This document shows positions 15,417 through 24,671 of a stretch of DNA of 64,000 nucleotides, piece by piece (the first letter of the stretch is position 1; every line of letters begins with the position of its first letter). The stretch lies in the NCBI RefSeq assembly GCF_000166135.1, contig NC_014666.1, forward strand, positions 8,370,001-8,434,000, given 5' to 3'. This DNA is from Pseudofrankia inefficax (GTDB lineage: Bacteria > Actinomycetota > Actinomycetes > Frankiales > Frankiaceae). Made by a program: the position numbers and the translations under genes. Below the pieces are notes generated by a model, which was not told where the DNA came from, did no database searches, and was given only the letters and a program-made list of their open reading frames with translations.

Positions 15417-16945
15417 CCACCGCCACGGCACCGCCTCCCGCCCTCACGCCCGAAACCGCCGCACGTCGCGCCGACGGCACCCTGGAAGCGTTCCGCGCCC
15501 AGCTCGACCGGGTCGCCGGCTGCACGCGACCCATCCGCCTGTCCGGCTGGAGCGGCCAGGCCGACACCCGCACCGGCGAGATCCGCCGCACCTTCGACTC
15601 GGCCACCCAACCCGACGGGACGATCCTGATCCCGTGCGGCAACCGCCGCGCGTCGGTCTGTCCGTCGTGCTCCTACACCTACGCGGGCGACGCCTGGCAG
15701 ATCGTCCACAGCGGTCTGACCGGCGGCCGGGGCGTCCCCGCTGAGGTCGCCGAGCATCCGGGGCTGTTCGTCACGGTCACCGCGCCGAGCTTCGGCATGG
15801 TCCACACCCGCAACGCGGGCAAGGGCCGTCCCGCGCGGACCTGCCACCGCCTGAGCGGGACCTGCCCGCACGGCCAACCGGTCGGCTGCTGGCGCACCCA
15901 CGACGACCCCGCCGACCCGCTACTGGGCCAGGCGCTGTGTCTGGCCTGCTACGACCTGACCGGCGCCGTGCTGTGGAACGCGACCGCGGCCCGGCTGTGG
16001 AAGCGGACCGTGGATCTCGCCTACCGGCGGATGGCCGCCCAGGTCGGCATGCCTGCGCTCGGCTACACCCGCCGCGACGGCACCCGCCGTGTCGGCCTGC
16101 GCGACCTGATCCGGATCTCGTATGTGAAGGTCGCCGAGGGCCAGCAACGCGCGCTGATCCATTACCACGCCGTCATGCGCCTCGACGGCTTCGACCGCGA
16201 CAACCCCGACGCCTGGCCCCCACCGCCCGCTTGGGCGACCGGGAAACTCCTCGCCGCCTGCTGGCGATGGGCCGTCGAGCGCGCCCGCGAGCCGTGCCCG
16301 TCGCCGACCGGGGCCGGTGCGCATGACGCCCGGTGGGGCGAACAGCACGATGAGCAGCACATCGCCGTGGACGGCGGCGCCGAACTCGACGGCGACACCA
16401 CGATGACGGGCCGCCGCCTGAGCCCGCAGGCCGTGGGGAACTACCTCGCGAAGTACACGACCAAGAGCGTCGCGGACGGCGGGGCCCTCGACCGGCCCAT
16501 CCGCAAGACCGCCGACCTGTTCGCGGTCCTGCCGTTCCTCAACCCTCACCAGGCCGCGATGGTCAAGACCGCCTGGACGCTCGGCGGCCGGCGCCACCTC
16601 GAAGCGCTGCGGCTGCGCGCGAACGCCCACCAGTACGGCTACCGCGGGCACTGGCTGACGAAGTCGCGCCGCTACTCGACCACGTTCGGCGCGTGCCGGC
16701 AGGAACGCCGCGACTGGAACCGCACCCACGACAGCGCCGGCAACCCGCGCACGCCGCTCGACGCCTGGAACCGCCCACTCGAGAACGACACCGGCGACGA
16801 AGTCATCGCACTCGGCTCCTGGCGCTTCGAGGGCGCCGGCTACCGGCTCGCTGGTGACGCCCAGTTGGCCGCGATGGCGGCCGACCTCGCCCGGTCGCGG
16901 CGGGAGGCAGCCCGCGACGCCCGCGACACCGCCCGCCCTTCCTAG
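15413..16945 (+). CDS. repSA: RepSA-type rolling-circle replication initiator
   Basis: The 510-residue protein has the HUH relaxase/Rep motifs: FVTVTAPSFG (about 117), the metal-binding HYH in ALIHYHAVMRLDG (about 249) and the catalytic tyrosine in VGNYLAKYTTKS (about 343). A Cys-rich block (PCGNRRASVCPSC and CYDLTGAV) suggests zinc binding in the N-terminal half. It nicks the element's double-strand origin and starts rolling-circle replication after excision, as RepSA does in pSAM2. The ATG overlaps the previous stop. Confidence 0.92.
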   Translation: MTTATAPPPALTPETAARRADGTLEAFRAQLDRVAGCTRPIRLSGWSGQADTRTGEIRRTFDSATQPDGTILIPCGNRRASVCPSCSYTYAGDAWQIVHSGLTGGRGVPAEVAEHPGLFVTVTAPSFGMVHTRNAGKGRPARTCHRLSGTCPHGQPVGCWRTHDDPADPLLGQALCLACYDLTGAVLWNATAARLWKRTVDLAYRRMAAQVGMPALGYTRRDGTRRVGLRDLIRISYVKVAEGQQRALIHYHAVMRLDGFDRDNPDAWPPPPAWATGKLLAACWRWAVERAREPCPSPTGAGAHDARWGEQHDEQHIAVDGGAELDGDTTMTGRRLSPQAVGNYLAKYTTKSVADGGALDRPIRKTADLFAVLPFLNPHQAAMVKTAWTLGGRRHLEALRLRANAHQYGYRGHWLTKSRRYSTTFGACRQERRDWNRTHDSAGNPRTPLDAWNRPLENDTGDEVIALGSWRFEGAGYRLAGDAQLAAMAADLARSRREAARDARDTARPS

Positions 16946-16989
16946 CCGCCGGGGCCACACCCCCCACCCGCCAAGCCGAAGGAGACCCC

Positions 16990-17334
16990 ATGACCGTGGT
17001 GGCGTTCAGTCCGGACCGGCCGCCGGTATCCGTGTCCGAGTCCGAGTTCGACGCGATACGCGCGGCCCTGCACGCCGCGCTGGCCCGCCTGGACGACCTC
17101 GCCGCGAACGCGCGGCCAGTCCCGCCGCCGAGCCCGGCCGGCGCGCCGGTCCTGCTGACCGTGGAGGAAGCCGCGCGCCTGCTGCGGATCAGCCGGACCG
17201 TGCTCTACGACCTGATCGGCGACGGCGAGATCCCCGCCGTCCGGATCGGTCGGCTGCGCCGGCTGCGCCTGGCCGACGTCGAGACGTTCGCCGAGCGCCG
17301 CGTCGAACCGGGTGGAGGCAACCGTGCCGCGTAG
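16990..17334 (+). CDS. xis: Excisionase (MerR-like helix-turn-helix, Xis)
   Basis: The 114-residue protein ends in the excisionase-type winged helix: LLTVEEAARLLRISRTVLYD followed by IPAVRIGRLRRLRLADVETF. The N-terminal 50 residues are a variable helix. GAAGGAG precedes the ATG. It overlaps the integrase start and would bend attachment-site DNA to drive excision. Confidence 0.88.
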   Translation: MTVVAFSPDRPPVSVSESEFDAIRAALHAALARLDDLAANARPVPPPSPAGAPVLLTVEEAARLLRISRTVLYDLIGDGEIPAVRIGRLRRLRLADVETFAERRVEPGGGNRAA

Positions 17335-18565
17335 GCGCCCTGAGGGCACCCGCGCGCCCAACGGCGCGTCCACGATCTACCTCGGCGCCGACGGGTCCTG
17401 GCACGGCCGGGTCACCGTCGGCGTCAAGGACAACGGCAAGCCCGACCGCCGCCACGTCCGCGGCAAGACCGAGACTGAGGCAATCGCGAAGGTCCGCAAG
17501 CTGGAGCGGGAGCGCGACAACGGCACCGTCCGCAAGCCCGGTCGACCCTGGACGGTCGCGCGCTGGCTGGAGCACTGGGTCGAGAACATCGCCGCCCCGT
17601 CGGTCAGCGAGAACACCATCGACGGCTACCGGGTCGCGGTCCGTGTCCACCTGGTGCCCGGCCTCGGCGCGCACCGGCTGGAGCGGCTGGAGCCTGAGCA
17701 CGTCGAGTCGCTGATGGCCCGGATGCAGACCTCGGGCAGCGCGCCGGCCACCGCACACCAGGCGCTGCGGACGCTGCGGACGGCGCTCGGCGAGGCGGTC
17801 CGCCGGGGCCACGTCGGGCGCAACGTGGCCTCGCTGGCCAAGCCACCGCGGCTGACCGAGGCGGAGGTCGAGCCGTACTCGGTCGCGGAGGTGCAGCAGC
17901 TGCTGATGGAGGCCGCGAAGCGGCGCAACAGCGCGCGGTGGGTGCTCGCGCTCGCGCTCGGTCTGCGCCAGGGCGAGGCGCTCGGCCTGCGCTGGGCGGA
18001 CGTCGATCTCGACGCCGGGGTCATCCGGGTGCGGCGCGGCCGGCTGCGCCCGAAGTACCGCCACGGCTGCGCGACCCCGTGCGGGCGCAAGGCCGGGTAC
18101 TGCCGGGACCGCGTGCAGATCCGGAAGGACACCAAGGACACGAAGTCGCGCGCCGGTACCCGCTCGATCGGGCTACCCGACGAGCTGATCGAGATCCTGC
18201 GGCGACACAAGGACCGGCAGGACAAGGAGCGCGCCGAGGCCGGGAACCTGTGGCAGGACGGCGGGTGGCTGTTCGCGTCCGAGACGGGCCGGTTGCTCAA
18301 CCCGAACACGGACTACCACGAGTGGAAGGCGCTGATCGCCGTCGCCGGCCTGCGCGACGCCCGGCTGCACGACGCGCGGCACACCGCGGCGACGGTGCTC
18401 CTACTGCTGGGCGTGCCCGACCGGACCGTGATGGGGATCATGGGCTGGTCGACGGACATGCGCCGCCGCTATCAGCACCTGACCGACCCCGTGCTGAAGG
18501 ACGCGGCGGGGCGGCTCAACCGACTGCTGTGGGAAGGCCCGACGTCCGAGGAAACGGCCCAATGA
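17324..18565 (+). CDS. int: Site-specific tyrosine integrase of the AICE
   Basis: The 413-residue protein has an N-terminal arm-binding domain, a core-binding SAM-like domain, and the catalytic domain with Arg in LGLRQGEALGLRW (about 213), HDARHTAA (H-x-x-R, about 348) and the nucleophilic Tyr in RRRYQHLTD (about 382). A Cys-containing insert (HGCATPCGRKAGYC) lies in the catalytic domain, as in other actinomycete integrases. The GTG at 17324 follows GGAGG and is preferred over GTG 17312. It recombines attP with tRNA-Ser(GGA), which begins 80 bp downstream. Confidence 0.93.
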   Translation: MPRRRPEGTRAPNGASTIYLGADGSWHGRVTVGVKDNGKPDRRHVRGKTETEAIAKVRKLERERDNGTVRKPGRPWTVARWLEHWVENIAAPSVSENTIDGYRVAVRVHLVPGLGAHRLERLEPEHVESLMARMQTSGSAPATAHQALRTLRTALGEAVRRGHVGRNVASLAKPPRLTEAEVEPYSVAEVQQLLMEAAKRRNSARWVLALALGLRQGEALGLRWADVDLDAGVIRVRRGRLRPKYRHGCATPCGRKAGYCRDRVQIRKDTKDTKSRAGTRSIGLPDELIEILRRHKDRQDKERAEAGNLWQDGGWLFASETGRLLNPNTDYHEWKALIAVAGLRDARLHDARHTAATVLLLLGVPDRTVMGIMGWSTDMRRRYQHLTDPVLKDAAGRLNRLLWEGPTSEETAQ

Positions 18566-18583
18566 GACCGGAACTGAGACCAG
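18561..18583 (+). promoter_or_regulatory. Putative integrase arm-type site (right)
   Basis: The block overlaps the integrase stop codon and repeats TGAGACC at 18563 and 18575. It matches the left block at 4844-4866 at 21 of 23 positions, same orientation, and lies 61 bp from the core. Confidence 0.6.
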
Positions 18584-18585
18584 AT

Positions 18586-18628
18586 GATCCACGGGCAGGT
18601 TCCGTGCTGCGGGCCTGCCCGTGGGATC
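18586..18628 (+). terminator. Integrase terminator hairpin
   Basis: Arms 18586-18599 and 18614-18628 pair over 14 bp with one bulge (GATCCACGGGCAGG against its complement). It lies 20 bases past the integrase stop. Confidence 0.75.
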
Positions 18629-18644
18629 AGCCTGGTACGCAAGG

Positions 18645-18699
18645 GCGGAGGACGGGGGATTCGAACCCCCGAGGGTGTGAACCCAACACGCTTTCCAAG
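18645..18699. repeat. attR core repeat
   Basis: Identical to 4696-4750. Here the repeat is part of the intact tRNA-Ser gene, so insertion preserved the host tRNA. Confidence 0.93.
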
Positions 18700-18730
18700 C
18701 GTGCGCCCTAGGCCACTAGGCGAGTCCTCC
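18647..18730 (-). tRNA. tRNA-Ser (anticodon GGA)
   Basis: The 84-nt gene has a 7-bp acceptor stem (GGAGGAC with GTCCTCC), an anticodon stem-loop CACGC-TTGGAAA-GCGTG with anticodon GGA, a long variable arm typical of tRNA-Ser, and the T-loop GGTTCGAATCC. CCA is not encoded. Its 3' half belongs to the attachment repeat. It reads UCC and UCU codons. Confidence 0.95.
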
Positions 18731-18921
18731 GCCGACGAGACTACCGGATCGCGGGAGTAACGGGGCCAGCGGGCGACCACAGTCCAGCGGGGCCTCTCCC
18801 GGCAGATCTCGCGCGAGCCAAGCGAGGTCCGAGCGCCACCGACGGCGGGCTGGCGAGATCAGCGCCAGGCCGTGCGCGACGCGCGGCGCCCGCTCCCCGT
18901 CTCGCTGGCCACCGCACCGAC

Positions 18922-19000
18922 CATGATCGCGGTTCGAGCCCTGGGACGGTCGCGGAAACGCCCTCGTCACGACCATCCCAGGGCCAGAACCGCGATCATG
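18922..19000. repeat. Dispersed palindromic element, copy 1
   Basis: Arms of 31 bases match at 28 positions; the outer 14 (CATGATCGCGGTTC) are perfect. It belongs to a family also found at 23790, 44058, 46199, 48535 and 51120. This copy is one of the most nearly perfect hairpins. Confidence 0.85.
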
Positions 19001-19251
19001 ACCACACGAGAGCGCCGACCCACGGGCGAGCACAGGTCTAGGCCAGCCAGGCCCGCCGAATAGGCCAGCAGGGTCCGCTGGAGGGCGAAAAGGACGATCT
19101 AGGGACGACTGGCCCACCGGAGGGCGGGGCGTTCGCCGGGCTACGGCCGGCCGGAGGGCCCTGGAGCCCAGACGCCGAGATCAGCGCTGGCGGATCTCCC
19201 GCGTACCAGCCGAGGGCCTGGGCCCCGGCGTCAAGATCGGCGCTGGCGGGC

Positions 19252-19257
19252 TATGCT
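19252..19257 (+). promoter_or_regulatory. -10 box of the SRP RNA gene
   Basis: TATGCT ends 4-6 bases before the predicted 5' end of the SRP RNA. The 60 bases upstream hold two diverged copies of AGATCNGCGCTGGCGG. Confidence 0.55.
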
Positions 19258-19261
19258 GCGT

Positions 19262-19358
19262 GGCAGACCCCTCGTGCGGCGTCATCCTCGTGAACCTCCC
19301 CAGGGCCGGAAGGCAGCAAGGATAAGCGGGCTCTGGCGGGTGTGCGGGGGGTCCTCTC
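19262..19358 (+). ncRNA. ffs: Small SRP RNA (4.5S-type)
   Basis: The hallmark domain IV apical segment GGGCCGGAAGGCAGCAAGG is present at about 19302-19320, and the ends pair (GACCCCTCGTGCG near the 5' end with GTGCGGGGGGTC near the 3' end) to give a single long hairpin. It binds Ffh and directs membrane-protein targeting. Its place just upstream of dnaX is conserved in actinobacteria. Confidence 0.9.
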
Positions 19359-19416
19359 GTTGACCGGCCGCCGGCCGGAAGGCCGGGCGAGTCCAGGCCT
19401 GCCTAGACTCGGCGCG

Positions 19417-19965
19417 GTGTTCGATTCGCCCGCTTCGTCCACCACGGCTGCTGGTGGCATCCAGTTGATGTTCCTGCTCAGCCCCGACGAGCTCGCGACG
19501 GCCGCCGCCTCGCGGATCCGGTCCCAGGTGCGGCGGATTCGCATCATCGCGGCAGTGGTCGTGCCCGTGGTTGTGCTGCTGGTCGGGGTATCGACGTCGC
19601 TTCCGGCCGCGATCGCCGTCGCCTTCGTGGGGGCGTTCTACTACTGCCTGATCTTCTGGCGGTTGTCGCCGCGGCGGGCCGGGCGGGCGGCGGTGCGCCG
19701 CCAGCTGGCCGACAACCCTTTCCTCACCGGCTCGTTCACGGTCGACGTCGAGCCTGCCGGAGTGCGGGTGCAGACCGCGACAAGCTCCGCGGCGTTCGCG
19801 TGGGCGCACTTCCCCTATCGGGCTCAGGCTGATGGCCTCATCCTGCTGCTGACCGGCCCCGGCCGGGGCGCCACGGGCCAGCCACTGCCGCTGCGGGCGG
19901 TCGCGGAGGCCCACCGGCCGCACCTGCTCGGCCTCCTGGCCGGACATACCCAGCTGATCAGCTGA
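19417..19965 (+). CDS. YcxB-like membrane protein
   Basis: The 182-residue protein has two hydrophobic segments (about 48-85) followed by a beta-rich soluble domain (SFTVDVEPAGVRVQT, then AFAWAHFPYRAQADGLIL) resembling the YcxB-like domain of bacterial membrane proteins. TAGACT at 19404-19409 sits 7 bases before the GTG, suggesting a leaderless mRNA starting at 19417. An ATG at 19468 would shorten it by 17 residues. The role is unknown. Confidence 0.65.
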   Translation: MFDSPASSTTAAGGIQLMFLLSPDELATAAASRIRSQVRRIRIIAAVVVPVVVLLVGVSTSLPAAIAVAFVGAFYYCLIFWRLSPRRAGRAAVRRQLADNPFLTGSFTVDVEPAGVRVQTATSSAAFAWAHFPYRAQADGLILLLTGPGRGATGQPLPLRAVAEAHRPHLLGLLAGHTQLIS

Positions 19966-20126
19966 CCGGGGCCGCGGGGGACCCAGGGTCGGACGCCGGG
20001 AGACCTCGGCGGCAGGGCTCGTAGTGGCCCGGACGGACGCCCGCGGCAGGAGGGGACAATGGGCACCGCTCGCGACGTAGGCGAGCTGGTTGGGCCAGCC
20101 GGGGAGACGGGCGGGGAGACGGGCCA

Positions 20127-22628
20127 GTGAGCACAGCGCTGTACAACCGGTACCGGCCCGCGACATTCAGCCAGGTCGTGGGCCAGGAGCACGTGACCTC
20201 CGCCCTCATGCAGGCGCTGCGGACCGGGCGGCTACACCACGCCTACCTGTTCAGCGGCCCGCGTGGCTGTGGGAAGACGTCGTCGGCCCGGATCCTCGCC
20301 GCGTCGCTGAACTGCGAGAAGGGGCCGACCCCGGATCCGTGCGGGGTCTGCGACCAGTGCGTGTCGATCCGCACCGGCTCGTCGATGGACGTCACCGAGA
20401 TCGACGCCGCCTCGCACGGTCTCGTCGACGACGCCCGTGACCTGCGCGAGAGGGCCTTCTTCGCGCCCGCGTCGGCCCGTTTCAAGATCTTCGTGGTGGA
20501 CGAGGCGCACATGGTCACGGCAGCCGCGTTCAACGCGCTGCTCAAGGTCGTCGAGGAGCCGCCGTCCTACCTGAAGTTCGTCTTCGCCACCACCGAGCCA
20601 GACAAGGTGATCGCCACCATCCGGTCCCGCACGCACCACTACGCGTTCCGGCTGGTGCCGCCGGGGGTGCTACGCGACCACCTGGCCTCGGTGGCCGCGC
20701 AGGAGGGCGTCGACGTCGACCCGGCGGTGCTGCCGCTGGTGGTCCGGGCCGGCGCCGGCTCGGTGCGCGACTCGCTGTCGGTGCTCGATCAGCTGCTCGC
20801 CGGCGCCGGCTCGGACGGGCTGCGTTACGACCGCGCGGTGGCCCTGCTCGGCATGACCGACGGCGTGCTGTTGGACGAGACCGTCGACGCGCTGGCGGCT
20901 CGGGACGGCGCGACCCTGTTCACCGTCGTCGACAAGGTCGTCGGCTCGGGGCACGACCCGCGTCGGTTCACCGCCGACCTGCTCGACCGGATGCGCGACC
21001 TGATCATGATCAAGGCGGTGCCGGACGCGGTCGAGCGGGGGCTGCTGGATGCATTCTCCGCCGACCAGATCGAGCGGATGAAGGCGCAGGCCGGCCGGGT
21101 CGGCCCGGCCGAGCTGTCCCGGACCGCGGACGTGCTGCACGCCGGCCTCGCGGAGATGCGAGGGACGGCCAGCCCGCGGCTGTTGCTCGAGCTGGTCGTG
21201 GCGCGGGCCCTCCTTCCCGCCGCCGCGGCAGGAGATCCGGCCGCCCTGCTGACCCGGCTGGAACGGCTGGAGCGCGGCCTCGCCGCCGGCCCGCCGCCGG
21301 CAGCCGCCGCGGCGCGGGCCGGGGGCCCGCTCACCCCCGCCGGGCCAGGTGCCCCGGACGTGCCGCCCGCCCCCGCGAGACCGCCCGCCCCCGCCGCCGA
21401 GCCTGCCGGGTCGCCCCGGCAGGACACGTCATGGGCGCAGCCCCCGGCGGCCCCGGCCGGACCGATGCCCGCGCCCGCGGCCCAGCCGTCCGCCGCCCAG
21501 CAGGCCGGCGGCTGGAGCGGCGGCCCGAGCACGTCACCCGGCCGGCCAGGTGGCCCGCCTCCCCCAGCCCCACAGACACCACCAGCCCCACAGGCGCCAG
21601 CCCCTCAGGCGCCAGCCGCCCAGCCGGCGGTCGCCCAGCCGGCCCCTGCCGCGGCCGGTGGCGAGGGCGCCGAGGCGGCCACCGTGCGGGCCGTGTGGGA
21701 CCAGGTGCTCGCGGCGACCCGGCGGCGTAAGCAGACGACGTTCGCCCTGCTCACCGAGTACGCCAGCGTCCTTGACGCCCGCGGCGGCGAGCTGTTCCTC
21801 GCCTTCTCGGCGCCGCGGATCGCGCAGATGTTCGGCCAGGGCAGCCATATCGACGTGCTCTGCGAGGCGCTCGCCGAGCAGCTCGGCGGTGGCTGGCGCG
21901 TGACGATCGGGGAGCCCGGCGGCGGCCGCCCGGCCGGCGGCTCCCGTGGCGGGCCGAACCGACCGCCGGTCGCACCATCCGGCGGTGGCTTCCCGTCGGC
22001 GTCCGGGGGCCGGCCCAACCCGACCCCGCCGCCGAACTCCACCCCCCGACCGCCGGCCGGATTCACTCCAGCCACGCCCGGCGGCGGTCTTGCCTCCCAG
22101 ACCTCAGGCGGCTTCGACACGGCCGCCTCGCTGGGCGGCGGTGCGCCGTCGGGGCTGGGCACCGGTGGGGCGGCGGCGCTGGGCGGGTACGGCAGCGGCG
22201 GGGGCCCGGGCGGCGGTCCGGTCTCGTCGGCTTCCGGCCCCGCCGTCGCCACCGCTGTCCGGGGGCCGCTCGGTCCAGGCCTGGACGCGTCCGCCGGCAG
22301 CCCGCACCAGGCCCAGGTCGCGCCTGGTGCTGGCCACCCGGGGATCGGGACGTCCGCCTATGCCCACCAGGCCGGCGCCAGCCTGGCGGGCGCGCCCTCC
22401 GGCGGCGGCATCGTCCCGCTCGGCGGCCACCTGGGCGGCGCAGCACCGGCCGCCGCCGACCTGGCCACCGCGGGGGTCGCCGCGCCGAGCACAGCCGACG
22501 AGCCCTCCCTGGACGACGACGACGCTCCCGCCCACGCGGGCTCGACGCTCTCGGGTGAGGCCGCCGCCATGGAGCTCCTGCGGGTCGGGCTAGGCGCCAC
22601 CGTCATGGAGCAGCGCGGCGCCAGCTGA
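20127..22628 (+). CDS. dnaX: DNA polymerase III subunit gamma/tau
   Basis: The 833-residue protein opens [18 protein letters not shown] and carries Walker [11 protein letters not shown] (about 44), the zinc module [17 protein letters not shown], Walker B VVDEAHMV and the clamp-loader arginine-finger region. The C-terminal half is a long Pro/Ala/Gly-rich linker with a tau-like segment around 490-560. It is the clamp-loader ATPase that loads the beta clamp and tethers polymerase and helicase. The GTG start follows GGGGAG. Confidence 0.95.
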   Translation: MSTALYNRYRPATFSQVVGQEHVTSALMQALRTGRLHHAYLFSGPRGCGKTSSARILAASLNCEKGPTPDPCGVCDQCVSIRTGSSMDVTEIDAASHGLVDDARDLRERAFFAPASARFKIFVVDEAHMVTAAAFNALLKVVEEPPSYLKFVFATTEPDKVIATIRSRTHHYAFRLVPPGVLRDHLASVAAQEGVDVDPAVLPLVVRAGAGSVRDSLSVLDQLLAGAGSDGLRYDRAVALLGMTDGVLLDETVDALAARDGATLFTVVDKVVGSGHDPRRFTADLLDRMRDLIMIKAVPDAVERGLLDAFSADQIERMKAQAGRVGPAELSRTADVLHAGLAEMRGTASPRLLLELVVARALLPAAAAGDPAALLTRLERLERGLAAGPPPAAAAARAGGPLTPAGPGAPDVPPAPARPPAPAAEPAGSPRQDTSWAQPPAAPAGPMPAPAAQPSAAQQAGGWSGGPSTSPGRPGGPPPPAPQTPPAPQAPAPQAPAAQPAVAQPAPAAAGGEGAEAATVRAVWDQVLAATRRRKQTTFALLTEYASVLDARGGELFLAFSAPRIAQMFGQGSHIDVLCEALAEQLGGGWRVTIGEPGGGRPAGGSRGGPNRPPVAPSGGGFPSASGGRPNPTPPPNSTPRPPAGFTPATPGGGLASQTSGGFDTAASLGGGAPSGLGTGGAAALGGYGSGGGPGGGPVSSASGPAVATAVRGPLGPGLDASAGSPHQAQVAPGAGHPGIGTSAYAHQAGASLAGAPSGGGIVPLGGHLGGAAPAAADLATAGVAAPSTADEPSLDDDDAPAHAGSTLSGEAAAMELLRVGLGATVMEQRGAS

Positions 22629-22660
22629 ACGTGTCGTACCCGGGACGTAGGCTCATGGTC

Positions 22661-23110
22661 ATGTCGAGCCCAGGCGAGCCGTTCGGAAACACGTGGCCTG
22701 CTGGAAATTCGGGCCCTGCTGGAAATCCAGGGCCGGCCGGCGGGCTGGGCGACGGGATCGGCGGCTTCGGTGCGATCTTCGAGCAGGCGCAGAAGATGCA
22801 GGCCGCGATGGTCGCCGCGCAGCGCGAGCTGGCCGAGGCCCGGGTCGACGGCAGCGCCGGCGGCGGCCTCGTGACGGCGACGGTCAACGGCGGCGGCGAG
22901 CTGGTCGCGTTGACGATCAGTCCGAAGGCGGTAGACCCCGAGGACACCGAGACGCTGGCCGACCTGGTGCTGGCCGCCGTCCGGGACGCGACGACGAACG
23001 CCCACAAGCTGGCCGAGGAGAAGATGGCCGGCGTGACCGGCGGCCTCGGCGGCATGCTCGGCGGGGGGCTGCCGGGCCTGCCCGGTGGGATCCCCGGGCT
23101 CGGCGGCTGA
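22661..23110 (+). CDS. YbaB/EbfC nucleoid-associated protein
   Basis: The 149-residue product has the EbfC core [20 protein letters not shown], a [20 protein letters not shown] sheet and the C-terminal helix [16 protein letters not shown], framed by Gly/Pro-rich tails. EbfC dimers bind DNA and shape the nucleoid; the gene is conserved between dnaX and recR. TAGGCT at 22648-22653 lies 7 bases before the ATG at 22661, which suggests leaderless translation. GTG 22631 and ATG 22655 are alternatives. Confidence 0.88.
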   Translation: MSSPGEPFGNTWPAGNSGPAGNPGPAGGLGDGIGGFGAIFEQAQKMQAAMVAAQRELAEARVDGSAGGGLVTATVNGGGELVALTISPKAVDPEDTETLADLVLAAVRDATTNAHKLAEEKMAGVTGGLGGMLGGGLPGLPGGIPGLGG

Positions 23111-23165
23111 GTGACGACCAGGCGTTGGACGACGGCGCCGACGGCGCGGGAACGGTAAGGCACAC

Positions 23166-23765
23166 GTGTACGAAGGCGTCGTCCAGGACCTGATCGACGA
23201 GCTCGGGGCGCTGCCCGGGATCGGCCCGAAGAGCGCGCAGCGCATCGCGTTCCACATCCTCGCGGCGGATCCGGCCGACGTCCGGCGGCTGGCCAAGGCG
23301 CTGCTCGAGGTGAAGGAGAAGGTCCAGTTCTGCCGGATCTGCTTCAACGTGGCCCAGGCCGAGCTGTGCCGGATCTGCGCTGACCCGCGTCGCGACACCA
23401 CGGTGATCTGCGTCGTCGAGGAGTCGAAGGACGTCGTCGCGGTCGAGCGCACCCGGGAGTTCCGCGGCAGGTATCACGTGCTCGGTGGGGCGATCAACCC
23501 GATCGGCGGGGTCGGCCCGGACGACCTGCACATCCGTGAACTGATCGCGCGGCTGGCGGATGGCACCGTCACGGAGCTGATCCTCGCGACCGACCCGAAC
23601 ACCGAGGGCGAGGTCACCGCGAGCTACCTGGCTCGTCAGATCGGCCCGATGGGCCTGACAGTGAGCCGGCTGGCCAGCGGTCTGCCGATGGGCGGCGACC
23701 TGGAGTGGGCCGACGAGGTCACCCTTGGCCGCGCCTTCGAGGGCCGCCGCGTCGTCGCCGGCTAG
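23166..23765 (+). CDS. recR: Recombination mediator RecR
   Basis: The 199-residue protein has the N-terminal HhH motif ([17 protein letters not shown]), the four-Cys zinc finger ([16 protein letters not shown]), a Toprim domain ([14 protein letters not shown] and [14 protein letters not shown]) and the C-terminal [16 protein letters not shown]. With RecO and RecF it loads RecA at gaps. Length is standard. It starts at GTG 23166 and ends the dnaX-ebfC-recR cluster. Confidence 0.96.
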   Translation: MYEGVVQDLIDELGALPGIGPKSAQRIAFHILAADPADVRRLAKALLEVKEKVQFCRICFNVAQAELCRICADPRRDTTVICVVEESKDVVAVERTREFRGRYHVLGGAINPIGGVGPDDLHIRELIARLADGTVTELILATDPNTEGEVTASYLARQIGPMGLTVSRLASGLPMGGDLEWADEVTLGRAFEGRRVVAG

Positions 23766-23789
23766 CCAGCCCGCCTCCGCCGCCAGTCC

Positions 23790-23864
23790 TGATCGCCGTT
23801 TCGGCCCTCGGGTGGTCATGACCGGGCCCGTTCTGCAGCCATCAGAGGGCGAAAACGGCGATCT
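23790..23864. repeat. Dispersed palindromic element, copy 2
   Basis: Begins TGATCGCCGTTTCGGCCCTC and ends with the diverged complement AGGGCGAAAACGGCGATC. It lies 25 bases past recR and may also end its transcript. The bases after it resemble those after copy 4. Confidence 0.8.
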
Positions 23865-23918
23865 TGGCGACGGGCCGATCTTGCGGCCGGCCGTACTGGA
23901 GAATCCGGCGCGGCCGGG

Positions 23919-24671
23919 TCAGAAGCCGAGGATGGGCGCGTACGTCGAGCTGGGCAGGGACGCCAGGGTCGCGAGGACGACGCTGACGTCGAGCTCGTCG
24001 GCGCCAGGCTCGAAGTGGCCGAGCATGCCACGGGTCAGGTAGACCGGGCGGTCGCCGCGGCTGACCCGGACGCCGAAGACGCCGGTCGCCCGCAGCCACC
24101 AGACCCGGTCGCCGGCGCGGATGCGGACCTGCCGGTTACCCCGGCGCAGGCCGGTCGTCGCCCTGGTCAGCCGGCCCGCGTCGGCCGGCGGGCGGGCCGG
24201 CTGGTCGAGACTTCCGACGATGTCCCGGTCCGGGGCGCGTACGACCAGCCGGGCCGGGGTGTCCGCCAGCTCGATCAGTGGGCTCTCCCGAGAGACCTCC
24301 GAGCCGGCCGGCCACACCGTCGCCGGCCACACCCCCTCGCCGGCCAGCACGCGGGCACCGAGCCGGCCGGCCGCCGGGTGGCCCGGCGGCAGGAGCGCCC
24401 CGACCACGGCGCCGACCCCGTCGAGCTGCCAGGCGACCGAGACGACCGCGCCGGCGGGCAGGCCCGTCGGCCCGTGCTCGCCGCGGGCCAGACCGTCGGC
24501 GCAGCGCAGGGGCAACATCCGCACCAGCCGGGCCGGGGACGCCTCGTCGCCGGACAGCGCGGGAGCGAGGCACGCACCGCGCGGGCCCGGCGCGCCGGCG
24601 AGCCGCCGTAACCCGGCGGAGAACTGGCCCAGCGTCAGGGGGCGGGGTTCCCCGCCGGTCAGACTGACCAT
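23919..24671 (-). CDS. Hypothetical protein
   Basis: The 250-residue protein begins MVSLTGGEPRPLTLGQF, is Ala/Gly/Arg-rich, and has a beta-rich C-terminal half (VWWLRATGVFGVRV, then RPVYLTRGMLGHFEPGA). No domain is recognised; it looks like a soluble cytoplasmic protein. AAGGAGG lies 10 bases before the ATG at 24671. An ATG at 24710 with its own GGGAGG would add 13 residues. It stands alone between recR and a divergent gene. Confidence 0.65.
   Translation of the reverse strand: MVSLTGGEPRPLTLGQFSAGLRRLAGAPGPRGACLAPALSGDEASPARLVRMLPLRCADGLARGEHGPTGLPAGAVVSVAWQLDGVGAVVGALLPPGHPAAGRLGARVLAGEGVWPATVWPAGSEVSRESPLIELADTPARLVVRAPDRDIVGSLDQPARPPADAGRLTRATTGLRRGNRQVRIRAGDRVWWLRATGVFGVRVSRGDRPVYLTRGMLGHFEPGADELDVSVVLATLASLPSSTYAPILGF

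Larger units (their letters stand above)
4696..18699. mobile_element. Actinomycete integrative and conjugative element (AICE) in tRNA-Ser(GGA)
   Basis: A 55-bp perfect direct repeat at 4696-4750 and 18645-18699 bounds the element; it is the 3' half of tRNA-Ser from the anticodon loop on. The excisable length is 13,949 bp. Between the repeats lie integrase, excisionase, RepSA-type initiator, SSB and an FtsK-type transfer ATPase, which is the defining AICE gene set (pSAM2-like). The intact tRNA sits at the integrase end. No GntR-type KorSA repressor is visible; the XRE gene at 7616-8224 may fill that role. All core genes are open, so the element looks potentially functional. Confidence 0.93.
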
